Shown: one piece after another, positions 6,901-15,400 of the stretch | How the letters are laid out: every line of letters begins with the position of its first letter | Position numbering within the stretch: the first letter of the stretch is position 1 | Assembly: GCF_004402215.1 (NCBI RefSeq) | Contig: NZ_SOEZ01000071.1 | Location: 1-51,041, forward strand | Length of the DNA: 51,041 bases | Direction of reading: 5' to 3' | Source of the DNA: Cryobacterium tagatosivorans | GTDB taxonomy: Bacteria; Actinomycetota; Actinomycetes; Actinomycetales; Microbacteriaceae | Translations under genes and position numbers: made by a program | Notes under the pieces: model-generated | Databases searched by the model: none | The model's input: the letters and a program-made list of their open reading frames with translations, nothing else | What the model was told of the DNA's origin: nothing

Positions 6901-8364
6901 CTAGAGGTGCTTCGGGGCCTCGGAGAGCACGCCGTGCAGGATTTCCCCGATTTCGCGGAACTCGGCCGGGCCGATGGTCAGCGGGGGAGCGAGCTGCACG
7001 ACGGGGTCGCCGCGGTCGTCGGCGCGGCAGTACAGGCCGGCCTCGAAGAGCGCCTTGGACAGGTAGCCGCGCAGCAGGCGCTCGGACTCCTCGTCGTTGA
7101 ACGTCTCCTTGGTGCCCTTGTCCTTGACCAGCTCGATGCCGAAGAAGTAGCCCTCGCCGCGAACGTCGCCGACGATCGGCAGGTCCAGCAGCTGCTCCAA
7201 CTCGGCGCGGAAGATCGGCGAGTTCTCGCGCACGTTCTCGTTGAGCTTCTCCTCCTCGAAGATGTCGAGGTTGGCCAGCGCCACGGCGGAGGACACGGGG
7301 TGCCCGCCGAACGTGTAGCCGTGGTAGAACGCGGTGTCACCGTGCTTGAACGGTTCGTAGATCCGTTCGCTGACAATCGTGGCGCCGATCGGCGAGTAGC
7401 CGCTCGTCATGCCCTTCGCGCAGGTGATCATGTCCGGCTCGATCCCGAAGGTCGTCGAGGCGAACATGTTGCCGATCCGCCCGAACGCGGTGATGACCTC
7501 GTCGGCCACGAGCAGCACGTCGTACTGGTCGCAGATCTCGCGCACGCGCTTGAAGTAGCCGGGAGGGGCGGTGAAGCAGCCGCCCGAGTTCTGCACGGGC
7601 TCCAGGAACACGGCGGCGACCGTCTCCGGGCCCTCGAACTGGATCATCTCTTCGATCCGGTTGGCCGCCCACAGGCCGAAGGCCTCCAGGTCGTGGCCGA
7701 GGCCCGAACCCATTTCGTCGGCGCGGTAGAAGTTGGTGTTCGGCACGCGGAACCCGCCAGGGGTGACCGGTTCGAACATTTCCTTCATGGCCGGGATTCC
7801 GGTGATGGCCAGCGCGCCCTGCGGGGTGCCGTGGTAGGCGACGGACCGCGAGATGACCTTGTGCTTGGTGGGGCGGCCCTGCAGCTTCCAGTAGTACTTG
7901 GCCAGCTTGAAGGCCGTCTCGACGGCTTCACCGCCGCCGGTGGAGAAGAAGACGCGGTTCAGGTCGCCCGGCGCGTAGGCGGCCAGGCGGTCGGCGAGCT
8001 CGATCGCCGACGGGTGCGCGTACGACCAGATCGGGAAGAAGGCCAGCTCTTCGGCCTGCTTGGCGGCGACCTCGGCGAGGCGCTTGCGGCCGTGGCCGGC
8101 GTTGACAACGAACAGGCCGCTGAGGCCGTCGATGTACTTCTTGCCCGTGGAGTCCCAGATGTGGTGGCCCTGGCCCTTGGTGATGATCGGCACGCCGGCG
8201 CCGCTTTCCATCACGGACTGGCGGGCGAAGTGCATCCAGAGATGGTCCTTCGCCTTCTGCTGCATCGACGCATTGTCGGCGTCGCTGTACTCGCCCGGCG
8301 CCAGTGCCGAAGTGGGTACGTGAGAGTGGTGATGGGCCGGTACGGCCTGTTCTGAAATGGTCAT
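6901..8364 (-). CDS. Class III PLP-dependent aminotransferase, probably polyamine/omega-amine type
   Basis: A 487-residue fold-type I aminotransferase. PLP-binding elements are visible: STGGGEAVETAFK, VADEVITAFGR, and the Schiff-base Lys317 in CAKGMTSGYSP. The closest well-known relatives are omega-amine:pyruvate and putrescine:pyruvate aminotransferases (SpuC type), which convert the terminal amine of putrescine or similar compounds to an aldehyde and make alanine. The substrate is inferred from family likeness and from the polyamine importer and GABA transaminase elsewhere in the window. The N-terminus is His-rich (HHHSH). The ATG is three bases after the stop of the Lrp-type regulator, so the two form an operon. 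Confidence 0.88.
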   Translation of the reverse strand: MTISEQAVPAHHHSHVPTSALAPGEYSDADNASMQQKAKDHLWMHFARQSVMESGAGVPIITKGQGHHIWDSTGKKYIDGLSGLFVVNAGHGRKRLAEVAAKQAEELAFFPIWSYAHPSAIELADRLAAYAPGDLNRVFFSTGGGEAVETAFKLAKYYWKLQGRPTKHKVISRSVAYHGTPQGALAITGIPAMKEMFEPVTPGGFRVPNTNFYRADEMGSGLGHDLEAFGLWAANRIEEMIQFEGPETVAAVFLEPVQNSGGCFTAPPGYFKRVREICDQYDVLLVADEVITAFGRIGNMFASTTFGIEPDMITCAKGMTSGYSPIGATIVSERIYEPFKHGDTAFYHGYTFGGHPVSSAVALANLDIFEEEKLNENVRENSPIFRAELEQLLDLPIVGDVRGEGYFFGIELVKDKGTKETFNDEESERLLRGYLSKALFEAGLYCRADDRGDPVVQLAPPLTIGPAEFREIGEILHGVLSEAPKHL

Positions 8365-8367
8365 TTT

Positions 8368-8850
8368 TTATCGCGTTCCCCAGTTGTACAACTGTTTGTG
8401 GAGTTTGAGGTAGACAAAGGTTTCGGTGGAGGTGACGCCCTTGAGGTTGCGGATCTGTGAATTGAGCAGGTTGATCAGTTCCTCGTCGTCCTCGCAGACC
8501 ACCTCGGCCAGGATGTCGAATGATCCGGCCGTGAGGACGACGTAGTCCACGGACGGGATCGCGGCCAGGGTGTCGGCGAGTTCCCTCGCGTCGCCCGTGG
8601 CACGGATGCCGATCATGGCCTGGCGGTAGAAGCCGAGCTGCATCGGGTCGGTCACGGCGACGACCTGCATGACGCCGGCATCCGTGAGCTTCTGCACCCG
8701 CTGGCGAACGGCGGCCTCGCTCAGACCGACGGCCTTGCCGATCTCGGCATACGAGCGGCGGCCGTCGACCTGCAGCTGTTCGATGATCTTTTTGGAGACC
8801 TCGTCCAGTTGCGCCGGCTTCCCGCCAACACTTCGTGCATTTGAGCTCAT
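8368..8850 (-). CDS. Lrp/AsnC family transcriptional regulator
   Basis: A 160-residue regulator with an N-terminal winged helix-turn-helix (LDEVSKKIIEQLQVDGRRSY then IGKAVGLSEAAVRQRVQKL) and a C-terminal RAM ligand-binding domain (VVLTAGSFDILAEVVCEDDE). Such proteins form octameric discs and sense amino acids or amines. It is the first gene of a two-gene operon with the aminotransferase and presumably controls it in response to an amino compound. A weak CACAAT lies six bases before the ATG on the minus strand, so the mRNA could be leaderless; a GAGG is present but too close to the ATG to work as a normal ribosome site. It is divergent from the FHA-kinase cluster. Confidence 0.92.
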   Translation of the reverse strand: MSSNARSVGGKPAQLDEVSKKIIEQLQVDGRRSYAEIGKAVGLSEAAVRQRVQKLTDAGVMQVVAVTDPMQLGFYRQAMIGIRATGDARELADTLAAIPSVDYVVLTAGSFDILAEVVCEDDEELINLLNSQIRNLKGVTSTETFVYLKLHKQLYNWGTR

Positions 8851-8890
8851 GCCTCGATTGTGTCAGTCAAACGGCCCTTCGGCAAGCGAA

Positions 8891-8920
8891 TCCGCAGCTC
8901 CACGCCCAAAAAGCTGCGGA
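8891..8920. repeat. Inverted repeat in the divergent lrp/FHA intergenic region
   Basis: TCCGCAGCT (8891-8899) and AGCTGCGGA (8912-8920) form a perfect 9-base inverted repeat with a 12-base loop. It lies midway between the Lrp-type gene and the FHA cluster. It may be an operator for the Lrp-type regulator or an RNA hairpin in its leader. Confidence 0.45.
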
Positions 8921-8962
8921 ATCCTAATAATTCGGCCCCGGGGCCCGCTCCGCCCGGACGGA

Positions 8963-8968
8963 TAGGAT
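8963..8968 (+). promoter_or_regulatory. Possible -10 element of the FHA-kinase-EccC cluster
   Basis: TAGGAT at 8963-8968 would start a transcript near 8975, about 60 bases before the chosen FHA start codon. No good -35 element is seen, so this is a tentative placement. Confidence 0.3.
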
Positions 8969-9035
8969 GGGGACGACGGAGCGGCCCGGCCGCCCCGGAC
9001 AGACCACGACACGGGGAGTCTCCGGGAGGATAGCG

Positions 9036-10088
9036 ATGGCACGGGTGGGGTACGGGCTGGCGCCCGGCGGCAGCGGCGAATGGACGTTCGTCGCGGGTCG
9101 GGCCTTCCTGGCCGCCGTCCCAGCCGGCACGTTCCCCGGCATTGTGGCGAAGCTGAGCGGACTGGTCGCGGAGCCTCGGATCGACATCGAGTCCCTCGTT
9201 TCCCTCCTCCCGCTGGCCGGCGAACAGGCCGTCGCGAGCTTCGTGGTGGTCGTCCCCGGGGAGCCGACGGACGGCGACGGAATCCCGGTGTCCGTGGTCG
9301 CGCGTGGCCGGGTGGCGGTCGATGTCTTCTCGGTGGGCGGATCTCGCCGGTTCACCGACCGGGACATCCGCCCCTGGCTCCTGGCCGATTTCCGATCCGT
9401 GATCGGCCTCGTGATCGGTTCGCCGCTGGCCGCCGTCGTCCACGCCAGCCGGCTGGATTCCGGCCGGACAGCCGAGATGGGGACCATCGGTGCCGACACG
9501 CTCTTCTGGTCGCTGTCCGCGCCCTCGGCCCGCGACGACGACACGATCATCCGCCAGCCGGCCGCCCTCCCGCAGCCCGCGGCGCGTCCCGTCCCGGCGC
9601 CCGAAACCCAGCCCCTCTCGCCGGCGGACGCGGACACGGTGGTCCGGCCGCCCCAGGCCGCCCAGGACACCGTCATCATCAGGCGCCGGGACCGGGGCAA
9701 ACGCCGGCCGGCCGCGGAGCCCGCCGAAGTTACCCGCGGGGCCCACTACGGCTTCCGCCTTCCGGGCGGCGAGGAGCGCCGACTGGATGCCGTCTACTTC
9801 CTCGGCCGGCGACCGCGCTCGCCGCGCATCACTGGCGACCTCCTGCCCCGGCTGATCACCGTCAGCTCGCCCACGTCCGCCGTCTCCGCCACGCACCTGG
9901 AGATCCGCCAGGAGGGCGACACCGTCGTGGTGACCGACCTCAACTCCACCAACGGGACTGTCGTGAATCCGCCGCGCGGGCGACGGCAGCGGCTGGGCTC
10001 CGGGCAGTCCCTTGTGGTCGCACCGGGTACGACGGTCGACATCGGGGACGGTAACATCGTCGAAGTCCTCCCCTCGAGGGAGCGTTAG
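9036..10088 (+). CDS. FHA-domain protein with threonine-rich linker
   Basis: A 350-residue cytosolic protein. Residues 1-160 form an unrecognised domain. A proline-rich linker (about 165-235) carries three similar motifs, DDTIIR (Thr170), DTVVR (Thr201) and DTVIIR (Thr212). A C-terminal FHA domain (about 265-345) shows the phosphothreonine-binding landmarks GRR, SATHLEI and LNSTNGT. FHA domains bind phosphothreonine peptides, so the linker threonines may be kinase targets that the same or another FHA domain reads. ATG 9036 has an ideal GGGAGGA (9024-9030); an in-frame ATG at 8967 lacks one. It is the first gene of the nine-gene cluster, with the phosphatase 43 bases downstream. Confidence 0.88.
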   Translation: MARVGYGLAPGGSGEWTFVAGRAFLAAVPAGTFPGIVAKLSGLVAEPRIDIESLVSLLPLAGEQAVASFVVVVPGEPTDGDGIPVSVVARGRVAVDVFSVGGSRRFTDRDIRPWLLADFRSVIGLVIGSPLAAVVHASRLDSGRTAEMGTIGADTLFWSLSAPSARDDDTIIRQPAALPQPAARPVPAPETQPLSPADADTVVRPPQAAQDTVIIRRRDRGKRRPAAEPAEVTRGAHYGFRLPGGEERRLDAVYFLGRRPRSPRITGDLLPRLITVSSPTSAVSATHLEIRQEGDTVVVTDLNSTNGTVVNPPRGRRQRLGSGQSLVVAPGTTVDIGDGNIVEVLPSRER

Positions 10089-10131
10089 CCGTTCTCCACC
10101 ACGATCAGATCGAAATCGGAAGGCATCACGC

Positions 10132-10971
10132 GTGACCCAGATAGGTCAAGGCTCGCCCCGGCACACGGTTTCCCTGCCCACCAGCCAAAAAACCGTGACC
10201 CTGGCCTGGGCGGCGGTCACCGATACCGGGCACCGCCGTGAGGTCAACGAGGACAGCCTCCTCTCCCAGTCGCCCATCTTCGTGGTCGCCGACGGCATGG
10301 GCGGCCACTCCGCCGGAGACGTCGCCAGCGCGGCCGTGGTGACCAGGCTCGCCGAGCTCGCCGGCACGACCGACCCCGACGCCGAATCCATCGCCCGCTT
10401 GCTCAGCCTCGCCGTGGAAGACATGGCCACGGGGGCCGGCGTCACCGACAACGGGACCGGCACGACGGTCACGGGCGCCGCCCTGGCGGTGGTCGGCGGC
10501 GCGCCGCAGTGGATCATCTTCAACATCGGTGACTCGCGGGTCTACCAACTCGCCTCCGGCGTGCTCGAGCAGGTGACCATCGACCACTCGGTCGTGCAGG
10601 AACTCGTCGACGCGGGGAAGATCACCCGCGAAGAGGCCGAAGTGCATCCCCACGGCAACGTCATCACCCGCGCGGTCGGCTTCCATGAGCCGCCGATCCC
10701 CGACTACCGGATCGTCCCGGTGCGGCCCGGCATGCGCCTGCTGGTCTGCTCCGACGGGCTCACCAAGGAGCTCACGGCCTACGGCATCCGTCACTACCTG
10801 ATGTCCAATCCCGACGCGGATGACGCGGCGAGGGCGCTGCTGAACGCCGCCCTCGAGAACGGCGGGCGTGACAATGTCAGCGTCATCGTTCTCGACGTGA
10901 TCGAGGTTCTCGATCTGCCCGCCGGCGACATGGAGGAGCCCCCCGACTTGGGGGTATCCCAGTCCGCTTAA
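10132..10971 (+). CDS. PP2C-type Ser/Thr protein phosphatase
   Basis: A 279-residue metal-dependent phosphatase. PPM/PP2C motifs occur in order: DTGHRREVNED, VADGMGGHSAGD (metal-binding Asp54), GTGTTVTG, NIGDSRVYQL, VCSDGLT and GGRDNVSV. There is no membrane segment, so it is cytosolic, unlike the membrane-bound PstP of mycobacteria. GTG 10132 has GGAAGG (10118-10123) upstream; reading frames starting earlier overlap the FHA gene. It should remove the phosphates placed by the neighbouring kinase on the kinase, FHA proteins or other targets. A -10-like TACAAT after its stop suggests the kinase gene also has its own promoter. Confidence 0.95.
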   Translation: MTQIGQGSPRHTVSLPTSQKTVTLAWAAVTDTGHRREVNEDSLLSQSPIFVVADGMGGHSAGDVASAAVVTRLAELAGTTDPDAESIARLLSLAVEDMATGAGVTDNGTGTTVTGAALAVVGGAPQWIIFNIGDSRVYQLASGVLEQVTIDHSVVQELVDAGKITREEAEVHPHGNVITRAVGFHEPPIPDYRIVPVRPGMRLLVCSDGLTKELTAYGIRHYLMSNPDADDAARALLNAALENGGRDNVSVIVLDVIEVLDLPAGDMEEPPDLGVSQSA

Positions 10972-11009
10972 GGCTGCCGCCGGGCCCCAAAGGGCCGGTT
11001 GGGGCTGCC

Positions 11010-11015
11010 TACAAT
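11010..11015 (+). promoter_or_regulatory. Possible internal promoter before the kinase gene
   Basis: A consensus-like TACAAT (11010-11015) in the 96-base gap between phosphatase and kinase would give a leader of about 45 bases before ATG 11068, which has a GGGGAGG ribosome site. It could drive the kinase-to-EccC part of the cluster separately. Confidence 0.4.
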
Positions 11016-11067
11016 TGGTGAACGCCCGCCGCACGCCGGGGTGACGAACAGGCGGGGAGGCGAAAAA

Positions 11068-12489
11068 ATGGCACGACGACTGCCCTCCGCGCCGCCCAAT
11101 CTGCCGGGCTTTTCCTACGTCCGGGTGCTCGGATCCGGCGGATTCGCCGACGTCTTCCTCTACGAACAGAACATGCCCAGGCGCCAGGTGGCGGTGAAGG
11201 TGCTGCTCTCGGCGATCGTCAACGACCAGGTCCGCCAGCTGTTCCAGGCCGAGGCGAACGTCATGGCCCAACTCAGCTCCCACCCGTCGATCCTCACCGT
11301 CTTCCAGGCCGGCCTGTCCGCCGACGGCCGGCCGTACCTGGTGATGGAGTACTGCTCTGGGGGACTCAGCCAGCGTTACCGGGACGAGCCGCTCTCTGTG
11401 CCGGACGCGCTGCGCATCGGGATCAAGATCGCCAGCGCCGTCGAGACCGCCCACCGTTTCGGGATCCTGCACCGCGACATCAAGCCGTCGAACATCCTGG
11501 TCACCGCGTACGGCCACCCCGTCCTGTCCGACTTCGGCATCGCGGCGACCCTGGGTGAAGCGGAGTCGCAGGACGCCGTGGGGCTCTCCATCCCGTGGTC
11601 GGCTCCAGAGGTCCTGCTCGACGAGATTTCCGGATCCGTGTCCTCCGAGGTCTGGTCGCTCGGTGCGACCGTCTATTCGCTCCTGGCCGGGCGCTCCCCG
11701 TTCGAGCAGCCGGGTGCCGACAACAGCTCCGCGGCGCTGATGTCCCGCATCGCGAAGGGGAAGGTCCCTGCCATCAGTCGTGCCGACGTGCCGGCCCGGC
11801 TCGAAATCGTCCTCGGCCGGGCGATGTCGCGGCGACCAGGCTCCCGGCAGCGCACCGTGCTGGAGTTCATTCGGGAGCTGCAGTCGGTGGAGGCCGACCT
11901 CGGGCTGGCGCAGACGCCGCTCGAGGTGGCCATGGACGACTGGGCCGAGGCGACCCTCGCCGACCCGGATGACCGCACGCGCGTCAGCGGCGTCAACTCC
12001 ATCGACCCGCACTCGGCCCGTCGCCGCCGCAAGCCGCAGGCCGCCGCCGGTCCGAGGAGCGAAGCGCAGCTTCTGCACAGCCGCAGCACTCCCGGCGTCT
12101 CCCAGACCCGGATCCACCCGCAGGGTGGGCGCCGCCGCCTGATGGGGGCGCTGATCGCCGCGTCCCTGCTCGTGGTGGGGCTCTCCGCGGCGGCGGCCAC
12201 GCTGCTCGTGCAGCAGGACGTGGCCGACATCCCCGCCGTCAGCGAGGTCACCGGCCGATTGGACTCGGGCACGGTGGTCTTCACCTGGTCCGACCCCGGC
12301 CTGCGTCCCGGCGACAGCTACGTCGTGGCCTTGCGCACGGGCGAGGAGAGCAGGCAGAAGGGCACCGAGTTCAGCGTTGACGCGACCGGGCGGGCCAACG
12401 TCTGCGTGACCGTCACGGTGAACCGCGAGGGCAAGCCGGGCGAGCCCAGCGGTGAAAAGTGCGTGGAAACCGCCGAAGGCGCACCGTGA
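11068..12489 (+). CDS. Membrane Ser/Thr protein kinase with extracytoplasmic FN3-like domain
   Basis: A 473-residue Hanks-type kinase. The cytoplasmic kinase domain (about 12-275) has the glycine loop (LGSGGFADVF, 21-), Lys44, HRDIKPSN (Asp137), DFG (Asp155) and SAPEVL. A basic juxtamembrane linker is followed by one transmembrane helix (about 358-380) and a short outside domain of about 90 residues that looks FN3-like (VVFTWSDPGLRPGDSYVVAL). It lacks the PASTA repeats of PknB. The Bifidobacterium kinase Pkb2 occupies the same place in a related cluster. The stop overlaps the GTG of the giant Ig/FN3 gene (GTGA), so the two are translationally coupled and may work as a pair. Confidence 0.93.
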   Translation: MARRLPSAPPNLPGFSYVRVLGSGGFADVFLYEQNMPRRQVAVKVLLSAIVNDQVRQLFQAEANVMAQLSSHPSILTVFQAGLSADGRPYLVMEYCSGGLSQRYRDEPLSVPDALRIGIKIASAVETAHRFGILHRDIKPSNILVTAYGHPVLSDFGIAATLGEAESQDAVGLSIPWSAPEVLLDEISGSVSSEVWSLGATVYSLLAGRSPFEQPGADNSSAALMSRIAKGKVPAISRADVPARLEIVLGRAMSRRPGSRQRTVLEFIRELQSVEADLGLAQTPLEVAMDDWAEATLADPDDRTRVSGVNSIDPHSARRRRKPQAAAGPRSEAQLLHSRSTPGVSQTRIHPQGGRRRLMGALIAASLLVVGLSAAAATLLVQQDVADIPAVSEVTGRLDSGTVVFTWSDPGLRPGDSYVVALRTGEESRQKGTEFSVDATGRANVCVTVTVNREGKPGEPSGEKCVETAEGAP

Positions 12490-15400
12490 GGGGGTGGCTC
12501 GCCACCCACCGTTCCCTGGTCGCCACGGCAACGAGCGGGACGGTCGTCGCGGCGCTGATCGCCGGGATCGCCGTGGTTTCGGGCGGCTACACCGCCCAGC
12601 GGCTGGACCTGGGCGACGCGGCCGTCTGGGTGACCAATGAGTCCCGCCAGGTCGTCGGGCGGGCCAACACCGCGGTGCGGGAACTGAACACGGTGGTCGA
12701 GTCGGGCAGTTCCAGCCTGGACGTGCGCCAGCAGGGCGCGACCGTGCTCGTGATCGACCGCGGCAACAGCTCCATGGACATCCTTGATCCGGCGACGGCC
12801 ACCGTCGCCGACAGCGTTCCCCTCCCGCCGGTGGAACCGGCGGTCTACCTGGCCGGGGACCGCGCCGTCATCACGTCCGACGGCAACATGTGGAACCTCG
12901 AGGCAGCCGCGCTCGCCGATTTCGACAGCCTCGCGGAACCCACCCTCGCCCTCGGCGCCGGTTCGGTCACCAGCATGGACGCCGACGGCGTGTTCTTCGC
13001 GTTCACGCCGGCGACCGGCGACCTGTCCCGGGTCGATGCGACCCAGGGCGACGCGGTTGTCTCCACGGTCTCGCTGAAGGCCGGAGCGGGGGACGACGGC
13101 TACCAGCTGACCAGCGTCGGCGGGCGCTGGGCCCTCCTCAACGAGACGACGAGGCAGCTCTACCTGCCCGGGCAGAAGGTCGACCTCTCCGCGGAGATCG
13201 CCCTCGCGGACGGTCCACTGCTGCAGCAGGCGGCGGTCGCGGGAGACCGCGTGCTGATCGCGCACCGTGGAGGGCTCATCGGGGTCCCGGTCTCCGGCGG
13301 CGAGCCGTCCATCCTGGTCGCCCGGCGCACCGGGGACGCCGCGGCGCCGGCTTCGGCCGGAAAGTGCTCCTACGCGGCCTGGGCTGACGGCACGCTCTGG
13401 CGCTCCTGCGCCGGCGAGGCCCGGAAAGGCACAACCGCGACACTCGCCGGGGTCGCCGGCGACGCCAGGCTGGGGTTCCGCCTGAACGGCTCCGCCGTGC
13501 TGCTCAACGACGCCCGCAACGGTGCTGCCTGGGCCGTCCAGGACGGCAACGAACTCATCGACAACTGGGACGAACTGATCGAAACGGTTCGCGACCAGCA
13601 GCGGGTCGACGACACCAGGGACGACAGCGCGCCCGAATTCGAGAAGACGCAGGTCCCGCCGGTGGCGATCGACGACGCCTTCGGCGCGCGGCCGGGCCGG
13701 GCCGTCACGCTGCCGGTGCTGCTCAACGACTACGACCCCAACGGCGACGTGCTCGTGATCGCCTCGCTCAGCCGGATCCCGCACGAAACGGGACGACTCG
13801 AACTGATCGGCAACAACCAACAGGTGCAGCTGACCTTGCCGCCCACGGCATCCGGTCGCCTGAGCTTCGGCTACACGGTCAATGACGGCCGAGGGGGCAC
13901 CGCGTCGGCGACGGTCACGGTCGTGGTTAGGGCCGACGACGAGAACTCGCCCCCCGCGCAGGCCAGGCCGACCCGGACCACGGTGCAGCTGGGCGGCCGG
14001 GTCACCAGCCAGGTCCTCGGCGACTGGGTCGATCCGGACGGCGATCCGTTCTACCTCACCTCGGCGACGGCTCCCCTTCCCGACCAGGCGAGCTTCACCC
14101 CGGAGGGTTCCGTCGTCTACACGGATGCCGGCGGGGGAGGCGAGGTCAAGCAGGTCGGCCTCGTCGTGTCGGACGGCCGGATGGAGGGCGCCGGAACGCT
14201 GGCCGTCACGGTTCGCCCCGCCGGAGCCGTGCCTATCGTCACCGAGCCGTTCGTCGTGCTGGCCGCCGCGGGACGAGAGGTCACCGTGTCACCGCTGCTG
14301 CACGTGCGTGGTGGCTCCGGCCCGCTTCGCCTGAGCAGCGTCCCGGCCAAACCCGACGCGACAGTGACACCGTCCTTCGACGGCGGAACATTCCGCTTCA
14401 CCAGCAACGTCGTCGGCACCCACGAGGTCGAGTACGCGGTGACCGACGGCCGGACCACGGCGACCGGACGCGTGCGGATCGACGTCATCCCAGCGCCGGA
14501 GTCGAACACGAAACCCGTCACGGTGCCGCACACGGCGTTCATCCGCGGCCGCCACTCGACCGTCGTCGATGTGCTCGCCACCGACTTCGACCCCGCCGGC
14601 GGGGTGCTGCTCGTCACCGGGACGATGGCTGTGCCGCCGGCCAGCGGCATCCGGGTCGAGGTCCTCGACCAGCGCCTGCTGCGGCTCACGCTCACGAAGC
14701 CCCTCGAAGCCGGGCAGGTGACATTCGGCTACCGGGTCAGCAACGGCCTGGCCGAAGCCGAGGGAACGGTGACCGTCGTCGAAATCGCGGAGCCGTCCCG
14801 CAAGCAGGCCCCCATCGCCACGGCGGACACCATCTCGGTGCGGGTCGGCGACGCCATCGACATCCCGGTCCTGGCCAACGACGAGCACCCGGACGGCGAG
14901 ACCCTCACGCTGGATCCCGCGCTCGACGCTGCGCTGCCGCGCGGCGCCGGCGTGCTGTTCGCCTCCGGCAGCGTGCTGCGCTACCTGGCGCCGCGAACGG
15001 CCGGCAATTTCACCGCCGTCTACCGGGTCAACGCGCCGGACGGCCAGTTCGCCAGCGCCGAGGTGAGCATCTCCGTGCGCGAAGCCGACGAGGAGTCCAA
15101 CAACCCGCCCGTGCCGAAGACCGTGATCGCGCGGGTCCTGGCCGGGAACACGGTGCGGATCCCGATTCCGCTTTCCGGCATCGACCCGGACGGCGACTCG
15201 GTCCAGCTGCTCGGCCAGGAAACCAACCCGGAGAAGGGCTCGGTCACCACCGGCGGCTCCGATTCGATTGAATACACCTCCGGGGAATACTCCGCCGGAA
15301 CGGACACCTTCACCTACTCAGTCGTCGACGCCCTGGGGGCACGGGCGAGCGGAACGATCAGGGTGGGCATCAGCCCGCGCCTGGACGGTGCCCGCAACCC

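Noticed and set aside
10976..11000. Hairpin CCGGGCCCC-AAA-GGGCCGG as a terminator after the phosphatase gene
   Set aside because: Pairing needs a bulge and the following kinase gene belongs to the same cluster; too weak to call.
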